Below, one piece after another: positions 11,095 to 21,333 of a stretch of DNA of 64,000 nt. The stretch is from Brachypodium distachyon. Taxonomy: Eukaryota; Streptophyta; Magnoliopsida; Poales; Poaceae. Both the position numbers and the translations under genes were made by a program. Positions within the stretch are counted from its first letter, which is position 1. Every line of letters starts with the position of its first letter. The notes under the pieces are model-generated. The model searched no databases. It was not told the DNA's origin and was given only the letters and a program-made list of their open reading frames with translations. The DNA lies in assembly GCF_000005505.3 (NCBI RefSeq), contig NC_016134.3, forward strand, positions 37,200,150-37,264,149, written 5' to 3'.

Positions 11095-11160
11095 GCGTAC
11101 TGGGGAGGCGTGCGCGGCTGGGGGAACCCGAATGCCCTCGGTGAACGGCGGCGGCGGCTA

Positions 11161-11679
11161 GGGTTTTTGGTGGCTGGGTAAGGAGAGCAAAGCAAGCGGT
11201 GGGAAGAAGGAGCGAAGTGTGTGGAACGGCGTCAGACGTGGCGTGCTCGGATTAATGGCCTGGACTTCGGAATCCACAAGAGACTGTTGCTGCGATTCGT
11301 GCCCGGGCGTGACGGGCTGCCCGGGACTGATGCGGAAGGCGCGTGGCAGACAATTCATGCCCAACCGCAGCCGGATGCGCGATATCTGAGAAGGCATTTT
11401 TTGCTGATATATTTTTCTCCAGATGGAGGCAAAAGTTTTGCCTTATCTCAAGTAGTTCCACCAAGCTCGAAAAGGGGAAGGAAAAAAAAGTAATCCCTCC
11501 GTACATAAATAAATGTATTTTTAGGTTTGTTCTAAATCAAATTTTTCCATGTTCCACCAACTTTGTTAAAACTAGCATGGTGGCCTAGACCTCATGAGCA
11601 TTTTTGTATTTTTTTTTTAATGCTTGCTGATGACGTTTCTTTTTCTTTGTATCATTTTTTATTCCCTGCCATATTGATA
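11161..11679. other. Upstream region of the carrier gene; half of a Stowaway-type end
   Basis: This should contain the promoter and 5' leader of the minus-strand carrier. A TCCCTCCGTACATAAATAAA stretch at about 11492-11513 looks like one end of a Stowaway MITE whose partner I did not find. Confidence 0.4.
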
Positions 11680-11900
11680 TACTCTCTCTGATCGGGTTTA
11701 TAAGACCCGCACGGGATTTAATACGGAACTTTGGCGAAACATTACTCTGTAATACGACGTTGTTGTGGCACAAAAAATATATCGTTGTATTCCTATTGAG
11801 AAACTAAGTATGACATGTATATACATATTTTTTTTATAATTGTTCGTTAAAGTTTGGCACAAAATTCGATGCAGCCCTTATAAATCTGGATGGAGGGAGT
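11680..11900. mobile_element. Stowaway-like MITE (about 221 bp)
   Basis: The left end, tactctctctgatcgggttt, pairs with the right end, aaatctggatggagggagt, as diverged inverted repeats. The interior is AT-rich and has no gene. Confidence 0.65.
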
Positions 11901-13157
11901 TTCACTGATATTGGATTTTGTTTGATACCTATCTATTAGTCGTACTTTTAATTTTAAAATCGAAGACATGAGATTTGCATATCTAAGTGCTTCCGTAGTG
12001 TGCCGAAAGCCAAATTTGACACATAGATCCAATTTTTCACTCATGGTAAATTTTAGTTTTCTTGCGGTGTACATGATGCTAAATTTGCACGTAGATGGGA
12101 CCCATAAAAGAATGAATAAATTACTTATTTCTCTTATCTCTTTTTCTTTTCCAACCTCACTTATCCATCAAAACCCCAACTCCGCCAGTGCCCCACCGCA
12201 CCACCTCTGCTCATGCCCTGCACCTCCTCCGCTCCTCTGCCACGCGCCCTCTGCACCACCTCCGCCCCTCCTGCGCATGCATTGCATCGCCTCCGCCAGC
12301 GCCCCTACGACGTGCGCGCCCAACTGCGCCTCCGCCCCTCCGCGCGCACCCCTGCACTACCTTCCCCTGTGCCCAGCGCCACTGTGGAGGTTCTAAGGGA
12401 TATACTCCCTCCGTCCTGAAATAAGTGACGTGGATTGATTTTGTAGTTATGTCCCTAAATTGTGAAATTCCTCCCATGAGCCTCTCATTCCCCAAATCCC
12501 ATAGGCGGCCAGGCCACAGACGCCGCAGTACTCCCACCCTTGATTGTCGCTTTGTTGCTTCTCTACTTGGCACCTCCCGTCACTGCTTCCTGCTCTTTGT
12601 ATGGTGCACCAGCTCCACCAGCCGTATCGGATATCCGCCTCCTCGTATCACCGTCGGCGGTGTCCGTTGGCGCCCTGCCGCCGCCGGTCTCTTCTTTCTC
12701 TGATGGTGAGTCTTCTTGTATTCTTGTGATGTTGTCTTCCATGTCCCTGTCTTCTTCTTCATTCAGGTCTTAGAGATTTCATGGCCAGCGGCAGTACCTA
12801 CCCTAGGTCGAGCAGGCATTATCTTCAAGCTGGAATGGAGCAACAATGGTTGCCAAAATTTATGAGTAAGGAGCGGCCAGTGAAATTTAGCTGAACTTAA
12901 CATCAAACAAACGATTTGTAGGACTCGTAGAACTCATATCTAACGGATGGAAATAATTGGGTGATGTGAGGCAATGTAGAGCTTCCCCTCGGTACCCTCC
13001 TATTACTTTTAGTATGTAATAGGATAGTAACAAAACATATGACATCAAACCGGTACGGTATATTAGTATATTATGAAACTACATTTCAAAATGGATCTAA
13101 TGATATTAATTTAGAATCATAAATGTTGTTAGGTTTTCCAATAAAATCAGTCAAACT
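11901..13157. other. Intergenic; pyrimidine-rich low-complexity tract and a lone MITE end
   Basis: Positions 12175-12390 are a CCT/CGC-rich simple tract that opens frames on both strands without any protein likeness. A single Stowaway-type end (tactccctccgtcctgaaat) starts at 12403, with no matching partner seen. Otherwise nothing is recognised. Confidence 0.45.
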
Positions 13158-13520
13158 TTAATATCTTTGACTTAGGACAAATCTAGAAGTACCCTTATCT
13201 TCCGGCATAATAACAATCATATATTTACCGTCCGAGAGCGCCCAATTGCAAGCTTCATTCTTGATCTTGTAGAAGATAATAGGCGGCGTAATTGAGGTCT
13301 TACGGAAGACCTTTCCGTTTCTTTCGTTCCAAAGCTCCCATGTGACTAACATGACGATATGTGCAATAGTTTTCTTTCTCATGCCAACTCCTAAGATGTG
13401 ATGTTGGAAGCCCACCACACTCCCGCACCAAGTGGGTGTCTTGATACGAAATTGGGTTGAGCTCGGCTGCCCAACCAATCCTTTTTTTTGCAGATATATA
13501 CGAGTCAGCCGCCTCGACAA
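13158..13520 (-). mobile_element. LINE ORF2 C-terminal relic
   Basis: The minus strand reads RKKTIAHIVMLVTWELWNER, then NGKVFRKTS and IKNEACNWALSDGKY. This is the segment found at the end of grass LINE polyproteins, after the zinc-knuckle region (W-x-LWxxRNxxVF pattern). No other LINE domain is intact, so this is a fragment. Confidence 0.75.
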
Positions 13521-13868
13521 CTGAATTCACCAGGCGTCAGCGCCTCCACTGAACCAGAGCAATTTTTATTGTTTTAAATATAATATTGCAGGTTGATTTG
13601 GACTGTTTTAGACGAATTTGTTTCCGCAACTCAACTTCTTATAATGCCAGTATTATTACCTCTTCTAAAAGTGAGGGTGTAATGCTCATTTAATTCTACT
13701 TAGTAGTACACGTACGGTTAGGACCCTCGTGAGTCGTGACCCCACTCTGAATTTATGATATGGCAAATGCTATTTCAAACAGAAACAAGATTTATTTATT
13801 TATTTCCTCAGGTAAAACCACATCACATCGCACCACCATCTGCCGTCGGCCGAACAGACTGTAGCCTT

Positions 13869-14268
13869 TTAACAAAGAAAACTGCATATGCATTTGCTAG
13901 TGTTATACGATGGGCAATCGCCGATGACTCCCTTGATTTCCGGGTATTCCACATGTACAACTCCACGCAGAGGGCGCCACAACGGTCCCGCTCGCAGAGG
14001 CGCCCGTGCGGCATGGTGAGGGCGATCTCGTTGCCGCAGGGGAACCTAATCGGCCGGGAGCCCGGGACACCGCAAGTGCCGTAGCCACTTCACGACTCGT
14101 GGCACAAGAGACTGTCCACGTGTGAGGGAGAGAGACATGTCGCATATAAGCATGCGAAAACAAGCAGGAGTAAATTAAATTAAATTACGGTAATGTTTAT
14201 ATTAGAGCAAAACCTAAGGAGAGAACGAGGAGAACGCAGAAACCAAGAGACGCCGTTCTGTTCGCCAT
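13869..14268 (-). pseudogene. Defensin-like (DEFL) secreted peptide gene with a frame break
   Basis: Exon 1 starts at the ATG at 14266-14268 and gives a clear signal peptide (MANRTASLGFCVLLVLSL) up to a possible donor after 14214. A TATTTAAA lies about 125 bp upstream (14392-14399). Exon 2 (about 14089-13869) carries the eight-cysteine spacing of plant defensin-like peptides: C-x13-C-x4-C-x3-C in one frame, then C-x7-C-x-C-x3-C and a TAA stop in the next frame. The frame changes between about 13965 and 13935. Such peptides are secreted and act in defence or signalling (family knowledge). The exact acceptor is unclear and a TGA lies at 14090-14092. It could be a pseudogene, a sequencing slip, or a gene with a small intron I did not resolve. 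Confidence 0.6.
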
Positions 14269-14269
14269 G

Positions 14270-17163
14270 CCACGTACGTGGTTCTGCGATCAATCGGGAC
14301 TTGATGATTCTGTTGTGGTATCTGGTTCTTCTGTGCCAGATTGCGCCTTTGAGTAAGAAGATGCAATGTTCCACGGTATATCTCTATGTTGTTTAAATAG
14401 AAGCGGCAGCCGACCGATGGGAGGTCAAGCATACGCTGATTATGGTAAGCATTCAACCAGCGCAGTTATCCTTCCGTACTAAACTTTTCCCTTAATTATT
14501 TGTATCTTCCCCTATCAAGAACATATTATTTGTATCTTCTGAAAATTAAATCCTGCACAAGACTCGGAAGAAGGTAAAGTCAATCCATATACTACTAATC
14601 AAACCTTGAACGTTTGGAAGATTATGCCTATGTGATCTCTAACTCCGTCACTTTTTTAAAACTTAGAGCAAGTCCAAGAGACTACTCAAATGACATCTTA
14701 TAGTTGTATTTGGAGCTTTTCAGCAAAAATGGCTCTCCAGCAGAACCCCCATCCAACACCCCAAACTTAGGCAGTCCCCAAATCCCCATCGGAAGCCCCA
14801 GAATCATCCGCCGGATCGGGAGTCCCCATCAGGGAGGGAATGGAATCCTCATATGGAGATTTAGGGACTCACATTTACGTAATCTCTTGGACTTGCTCTT
14901 ACCTCCAAAACACCCGTTGTAAAAAGGTTAACGGGGTAGGAAGTTCACTTCCTTATATAACCTACACTTGGTAGTACCTTGTTTTTTTTTTGACAGAACT
15001 TGGTAGTACCTTGTAACATTCTTTCCCATTTATTGAGAGGTGATGTGTCCAGTGGCGCGCACAATATTAACAGTTGTAGTTCATGCACCTTCAATATATC
15101 ATACACCCAACAACATCGCACTTGGTTACTACAGTAGCCAATGTTTCAAATACTTATGGGGATATTTTGTCACGATTGAAATGCCTGTAAATCCCTGATT
15201 TTCAAACAAATTGGATAGAAATGGTGAATTTAAACCAAAACTTTAATTCAGATTGAGGCCACCGGCCGGATCAAAGTAAGCTAGCAGTATGTTGAGGGAC
15301 CACGTTGGAGGGCAGTGAAAACCACACGAGAATCATGTTTAAAAGTTTCCGAGTTTTTTAAAAATAATATATTGGAGGGATGATATTGTGTCAAAAAATT
15401 AAAGGTCAGATTCAAATTGTTTTCAATTATATGAAAAGAATAAATAGCAATGGGCAGTAGTAAACAGTAATGCAAATATTTATTGTTGAGTTTGAACTTA
15501 AAATTTACTTGTTTAATATCACCCTCCCAACATGCCTATCACAATACGAGGACAGTTTCTTTTGAAGGAAGGATGGTATATGAAGATCACTCTTGAGCTA
15601 GCTATACATAAAGGTAACAACCTTGTTTCGGATTCGATTTGGACTGCTAAGTGTCTGAAATTTTTAAATATAATGGTTTCCTCATGCCAACTGTGAATCA
15701 AGCAAGAAAGGACTTTTTGGAAAGATAATTGTATGCTCAGTCCAATGGTATGCTCTTGGACTCTTATTCGGCACATACTCACCCCAATATCCGAAAGAAG
15801 TCGGCAGATGCATGTGTTAGTTTACAAAATAGGTTTCTGTTACTTAGAAAAGTTTGAGCTGAGTTTATTTTTGACCCTAACACCATGCTGGACGTCCCTA
15901 GGCCTTTCTATTGGCTCTTAGCCACGGAATACTTTATCCACAAGAATTAAAACATTTTTTTGACTGGAAACTGTAGGTAAACCCGTACAGCAATTTTATT
16001 AAAACCAACACAATTACAAAAGAACTGTATAAACTAACTAAAGCTACCTAACGAAACATAGCTATTGTCTTTTCTTTCGTATCACCGTTGATGCAAGTAC
16101 AACTGAGAGACGATTAGGTGTTCATTGTTATTTCTGCAATTCAAGATCACCATTCCGCTGGAAATTGGGGGACTTGGCATCCTCAAATGGCGTTGCGGCG
16201 ATCATCCGTCGGTGCGACCTCGCCTCTGCGGCTCCGCCTGCCGCCGCCACCCCCACCCCAAGCGACCTCGCCAACCGCCCCCAAGCCGCTACGGCTCCTC
16301 AGTGTCACCGTGGCCGCCAACTACTTGACACCCCAATCTGCCGCCAGCCCCAAGCGGCGAGCCACCTCGCCTCCTGCCGCCATGGAGAAGAGCGGCTCCT
16401 CGCCAACACAGCCGGCTCCTCCTCTACCTCCGCCTCTCGCACGCGCAGAAGAACATGGGCTCTTTTCAGGCCCTCCAGGCTAACCGGGCCCATGCCGGCC
16501 CAGTGGGGCTCGTGTCCCGTGCCTCGGGCGTGGTTTGGCCAGACGGGCTCGAGCCGTGCCAAGCACGTTTAGATGTGGGCCGTGCTGGACCTGGGCCGGC
16601 CCGTGTTGGCCAGCTATAGTCCGGACACGCCGAGGTCGGGAAGAAAATGGGATCGTTTGTGCGTCTACATTTTCGCATGCAACGATGCACGAATGCTAGC
16701 TAGGCACACGTATGAGTGTGCCGTTGCCGTTACACACTCAACTCAACATCATAAAACGTGCTTACCTTGGGAGTAAGGTTACCTTTCACCGAACAGTAGA
16801 ACACACACTTATATAGGGGCCCGCCGGCCCGGGCAGAGATGTCTAGCGAGAGGCTACTCGCTCCATTTTGCTTCTTCTTTAATCAATAAATAAAAATATT
16901 AGCTACTCGTATATATGTTTCTGGGTTATGTTTCTAGCTTCTGAAAAATTATCATGTTTTGTGTGCAATGCTGACGGAATAAAAGTGAGGTGGGAAAACT
17001 CCATGGTTCTTCAAACAAACAAATTAAGCAGGCCCGTAAGAACCGATCGATTCATGAATATATACTGTATATGTTCGAGCAAGCATTGTACACTGCATCT
17101 GCAGGACTGTATGCTCGCTAGTACTCCGTACCATGCATGCACTTGACATTTGAGAGCACTAAT
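14270..17163. other. Intergenic between the defensin-like relic and the first DUF716 gene
   Basis: Apart from the micro-insertion at 14966-15013, no gene is supported. Around 15956-16100 a T-run followed by gactggaaactgtaggtaaa looks like the poly(A) end of a minus-strand retroelement, but no frame confirms it. Positions 16185-16460 are a CCGCC-rich tract that opens spurious frames. Confidence 0.45.
14966..15013 (-). repeat. Micro-insertion with perfect 16-bp flanking repeats
   Basis: acttggtagtaccttg occurs at 14966-14981 and 14998-15013. Between the copies are only 16 bases: ten T and then gacaga. Read on the minus strand this is a TCTGTC plus poly(A) tail with a target-site duplication, and nothing else. 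Confidence 0.8.
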
Positions 17164-18132
17164 TTACACCTCAATCTCCAATGACGCGAAGTCGCCATGC
17201 ACGTCGCCGCCGCCGTCGCGCGGCGCTCCACACTTGCGCGCCTCCTCCACGTGACCTTCCTCCTCGCCGCCGGCTACCGTCGGGAGCCGCGCGTACGCTT
17301 GGTGGGCAGGGTACCTGCTGCAGACGTACAAATACATAGCAAGGACGAACACCGTCAGGAAGGACAGGTACCAACCAAACTGCAGGTTGACGAGCGCCTT
17401 GGCCCGGCGAAGGCTGGCCTCGCCGCGGCAGCGCACCGTGTCGCGGCCGTCCACCCGCACCAGGTAGCACCCCTTGGGCACCAGCGCCGGGACCCACACC
17501 ATGGCCCCGATGACCGCGAGCCAGACCCCGTGGAACATGACGCACGCCGACCGGGCGACGCTCACGGCGAAGCTCCTGGGGAACCCGATCCCGAGGAGCG
17601 ACGTGGCGAGGCACGCGGCCACGACGGCCTGGAGGCACCAGTGGAACTGCCCCTCGACGCCCGCGTGATTCGTGGAGTGGAAGTGGAAGACGAGCAGCTC
17701 CTGCGCGAAGACGACGGACGCCAGGAGCAGGCAGAGCGCGCGGGCGCCCGGGGCCGGGCGCCCCCGGGAGGAGCGGCGGCGGTCGAGGTGGACGGCGGCG
17801 CCGGCGTAGACGACGAGCGAAAGGCAGATGATGGCGTGCTCGTGGTTGTGGAGGCGGTCCGCGGGGATGGAGCCGTCGGCGTCGAAGGGGAGGAAGGTGG
17901 AGTGGTCGACGAACATCTCCATGGCGAACTCGAGGGCGCTGCCGGCGATGACGAGGGCCGGCTCCAGGTAGCGCCAGCGCGCGCGCGGCACGGGGAACCA
18001 GACGGGCGCCACGTACGAGTCCGGGCGCAGGGAGAAGAGCCGGATGTGGTTGAACAGGTGCCACAGGCCCACGGCGAAGAAGCCCGTGCCCGGCAGGATG
18101 TGCCCGATGCTGCTGCGCGACGTGCCGCCCAT
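17164..18132 (-). CDS. DUF716 / TMEM45-like membrane protein (copy 1)
   Basis: A 322-residue intronless frame with a good ATG. It opens with a G-HILPG-GFF-GLWHLFNHIRLF signature. It then has the family's histidine-bearing segments (LHNHEHAI, FAQELLVFHFHSTNHAGVEG) and a conserved PALVPKGC loop. About seven hydrophobic segments are visible, near residues 10-30, 58-75, 100-118, 133-150, 165-187, 203-225 and 255-280. The last 50 residues are a charged, Gly-rich tail with no membrane segment. DUF716 is the family of TMEM45 and plant homologues; its biochemical role is not settled. A second copy lies 3.2 kb away in the same orientation (about 60% identical by eye), so the pair arose by tandem duplication. 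Confidence 0.92.
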   Translation of the reverse strand: MGGTSRSSIGHILPGTGFFAVGLWHLFNHIRLFSLRPDSYVAPVWFPVPRARWRYLEPALVIAGSALEFAMEMFVDHSTFLPFDADGSIPADRLHNHEHAIICLSLVVYAGAAVHLDRRRSSRGRPAPGARALCLLLASVVFAQELLVFHFHSTNHAGVEGQFHWCLQAVVAACLATSLLGIGFPRSFAVSVARSACVMFHGVWLAVIGAMVWVPALVPKGCYLVRVDGRDTVRCRGEASLRRAKALVNLQFGWYLSFLTVFVLAMYLYVCSRYPAHQAYARLPTVAGGEEEGHVEEARKCGAPRDGGGDVHGDFASLEIEV

Positions 18133-18405
18133 GGCTGCAGCCGCCAGCCGGCTGGCCGTTTCGATCGACCGGTTGCGTGGTGTTTCTCTGTCTGACTAGC
18201 TAGTTTTCTTTCCCTTGTTTCGCTTGGGGCGCTCGCGACATTGAGCCTTGTATGAAAAAGGGGGCAGCGTGTAGCACGTAGGAAGGTGCAGCTAGCTGAG
18301 GACTGGGTGGGCTGTGTTTATTGCTGCAGGAGGGCTCGTCCTCTTTTTTGGTGGACAGAGGGAAGGAAGGAGTTGCTTCTACGTCATTACACATGTGTGA
18401 AGTGT

Positions 18406-18558
18406 GTTCCGGGGTACTGTTCATTCGGCAAGCTAGATAGACTATGATTTTTTTTTAATTTAGAGAAGGCCGAAATATGCCTTCTAAGAAAAGGCTGCAT
18501 GCATGTTTATCGCTATATAAATTTATAGTTCCGGGGTACTGTTCATTGGGCAAGCTAG
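18406..18558 (+). repeat. 31-bp direct repeat flanking about 91 bp
   Basis: gttccggggtactgttcatt plus 11 more bases occurs at 18406-18436 and again at 18528-18558 with one mismatch. A shorter third copy, attcggcaagctag, lies at 19111-19124, just after a LINE relic. The three copies mark nested duplications at one target site. Confidence 0.8.
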
Positions 18559-19124
18559 TTTGTTCGCTGGCCCGTTTTCCGTGGGAAGTTATGATGTGTG
18601 CTTTTGGCCTTTCCATACTTCCCAGAAAGATGGATGAGCTGATGGGGAGTTGGCTTTCCTCCTTTCCCTCTGGTCAGAGTCATTTGGTCGCTGACAAGAA
18701 ATGATGCATGTTTCAAGCATAAATTCCATGATGATCACTCCTCTGTTGTTTTTGCATTATGTAACTATATCATTTCTTGGGCTCGACTTCAGAAAGAAGC
18801 AAATCAAAGCAAGCTAGAGAAGGCAGCTCCGATGCTTAAGGTGGTGATCTCTAAAGCTTTCTCAAGAAGACTGGGATGGGCTCCAATGACGCAACGACTG
18901 ACGTTCCGTTAGCTTCTTTTGTGTTTTGTGGGCTTTTTCCTCTGTTTTGGGATTTGTTTTTTCCCGCCTGCTGTATGCCTGTTGTGATTACCAGCGGCAT
19001 TGTTGTAGGGTGTGGCGTTTTTTATTTTCTGTTACTTTCAGCTGAACTGTTGTTTCAAACTTGGCGGTTTCTTTAATGGAAATCGGTGGGGAGAGCCCAC
19101 TGTTTCAAAAATTCGGCAAGCTAG
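18559..19124 (+). mobile_element. LINE 3' relic with target-site duplication
   Basis: Broken plus-strand frames read FPWEVMMCAFGLSILPRKMD and GSWLSSFP, then RNDACFKHKFHDD. This is the C-terminal region of a grass LINE ORF2 (frames shift several times). A 3' UTR-like stretch follows, ending in ...gagagcccactgtttcaaaa. The 14-mer attcggcaagctag follows at once (19111-19124) and matches the sequence upstream of the fragment (18423-18436; one mismatch at 18545-18558). It sits about 0.4 kb upstream of DUF716 copy 1 and could affect that promoter. Confidence 0.7.
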
Positions 19125-20005
19125 TTAGACTTGTTTTAATTTCTTGCTAATTCTTATTTGTCTAAAGAAAATGTAATTTAATCGTTCCTAAGTATAAGAA
19201 TTCCTAACTTACGTAAGTCAAACTTTTTGAAGTCTGGCTAAGTATACAAAAAAGTACTAACATTTACGATACCAGATAAGTATACCACAAAAATATACAT
19301 CATGTGGATTTAATCAAACTAATTTCGAGTTGTAGATGTTGGTAGATAAATTTATTCAAAGTTTAGGAAGTTTAAGACAAAGATAAAAATTTCCATATTT
19401 AGAAACAGAGAGAGAGAGAGTAAATTGGTATATTATTGACAATAAAATTTAGTCTTAGAAAAGTACATTTTTTGTTAAAAGTTATCGTGGTTTTAGTATC
19501 TTATTCTTATAGAGGTCTTGGTTGGTCATCATCCATCCGTTCGTATATATTGCTAGGGAATAAATGTAATTGCACCCGTTCAATATGGTAGATACATGTA
19601 TCATATATGGTCTTTTAACTAAATTTGACTAGATTGACTAATCATGTTTATTCCCTAAAATATCTAATCATGTTTAGCAAAGCCCAGCAGCAGCCCAACC
19701 TACCGTGTAAGGAAAGGAAAATAGGGGACTAACCATTTTGCCAAAAAGTTGGTAGGTGCAATGGCATAATCCAAAAAACTCTAACTTTGGTCGTGCTTTC
19801 TTTTGGTCATGCCAAAAGAAGAATTGGCTGGGCTGGTTGCGGGCTAAAGGTAATAATAGACAACTATTGGGCCAGCCCACTCAGGAGAGGATCGTGCGGA
19901 CGTGGACTGGCTTCGTAAAACCTGGATAAAGCGTCCGACCAATGCCCGTTTCGTTCGATGGGCTGGTAGCTGGCTCGGAAAAATACTTCTTGCCTTGACT
20001 ATGTA
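19125..20005. other. Intergenic, nothing recognised
   Basis: AT-rich; a short GA microsatellite (about 19408-19420) is the only feature. Confidence 0.4.
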
Positions 20006-20110
20006 TACTCCCTCGGTCAAATATGAAGTAATTCTCTATTACATGTATCTAGACGTATTTAGTATGTAGATGCGTCTATATTTAGACAATTTTAAATCAC
20101 GGAGGGAGTA
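20006..20110. mobile_element. Short Stowaway-like MITE (105 bp)
   Basis: tactccctcggtcaaatatg at the left pairs with a right end of acggagggagta. The core contains the usual inverted pair around ATGTATCTAGACGTAT and GATGCGTCTATA. It is next to a TA dinucleotide, as expected for the family's TA target. Confidence 0.85.
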
Positions 20111-21333
20111 GCTGACCGCATATTTGTCATTCTTTGACCATTATTTTTCTTGGGCCTATGTTTCCATTATCTGCCGTTTCCTGTTGGAACTGGAGAACAG
20201 CCCCCGCATCGCTCAGCTTAGGGCAATACTGCTTAGGGCGACACGGGCGGCGACTACCACCGCCCCCATCCTCTCCTCCGCCTCGCCGCCGCCAGCAGGT
20301 GCCGCCTGGGCAAAGCCCACGCGGTCATGGCGGCGGCAGGGCCATGGTTTCTCGGCAGTGGACGTTTTAGGGCTCTCGCGGCAGCACGAGCGCCCTTAGG
20401 GCTCGCGGCAGAGGCGGCAGTTTCCTTCCCGCGGCGGAAGACCGAGTTTCGTCCAGCGGCAGGCGGCACACTTGCGGCTGCGCCCCATGGCGCCCAACAG
20501 CTGCGCCGGCCAGATCCGGCTCGGCGTGGCCAGATCTGAGCGTTCGCGGCGTGGACCTGGCCCTTCGGGCGCTGGCTCGGCCAGATCTGGCCATTGCCTG
20601 TGGTGGCTCGGCCAGATCTGGCGCGGCTTGGTCAGTTCCGGCGGCGGGCCGGTTGGTTTACTGTCCATCGACCGACCTGCTGTTTTCTGGAAGCAGCAAC
20701 TTCCTCGTTGTCATATCCGTCTTGTGCTACAGTGCTAAGAATGCACGGTAACATAAAAGCTTGTACGCGTGATATTCTCTTTCCCCCAAACACAACAGTT
20801 ATCGGCACGCCAAACAAATTATACAGGGTGACCCTACATTCTTACTGTCTTGCACGCAAAAGTAACCAAATGTTTATCGTTATCGTGCCCTTCGCTTGCT
20901 CGCCGTCTCGCCGATGCGATAAATCGACTGATGATTGGCCTTCTAGCCACAGATTAATTAAAATGCACCTGAACATTGCTTGGGTGTACGGAGTAATACA
21001 AGACTTGAACATTTTATTTTATTTCATTTCTGCACTCGCTATCAAAGAGGGTTTATCCTGGAGAAATGTGCCAAGCGAACAGGAACAAATCGACGGATGA
21101 CGTGTGTATATCAGCTAGTATGTGTCTAGTAACACCATTGATTGGCTGACACCCTTAAGTAATGAGGGTAATAAACAAATTAAAGTGACCAAACACGAAC
21201 TGTACCCGCACTTACGGGTCAGGTCACTCAACATGCCAATTGTACGGAGTAATAAAATTTACAGTACACCAGTTGTCCTATATACATTGTACAGTACAGT
21301 ACACAACTATCCTGATCTGATTTCCTCGTAATT
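20111..21333. other. 3' flank of DUF716 copy 2 and GC-rich spacer
   Basis: Positions 20200-20660 are GC-rich, with repeated gctcggccagatctgg-type words (three copies between about 20508 and 20622) and spurious open frames. No protein likeness was found. Confidence 0.4.

Noticed and set aside
12188..12424. Frames over the CCT/CGC-rich tract
   Set aside because: Low-complexity DNA; no start context or domain.
16118..16572. Overlapping Pro/Ala-rich frames
   Set aside because: A CCGCC-rich tract opens all frames; no protein likeness.
17197..18195. Long plus-strand frames opposite both DUF716 genes (also 21373-22389)
   Set aside because: Composition shadows, made of Arg/Gly/Glu without domains.
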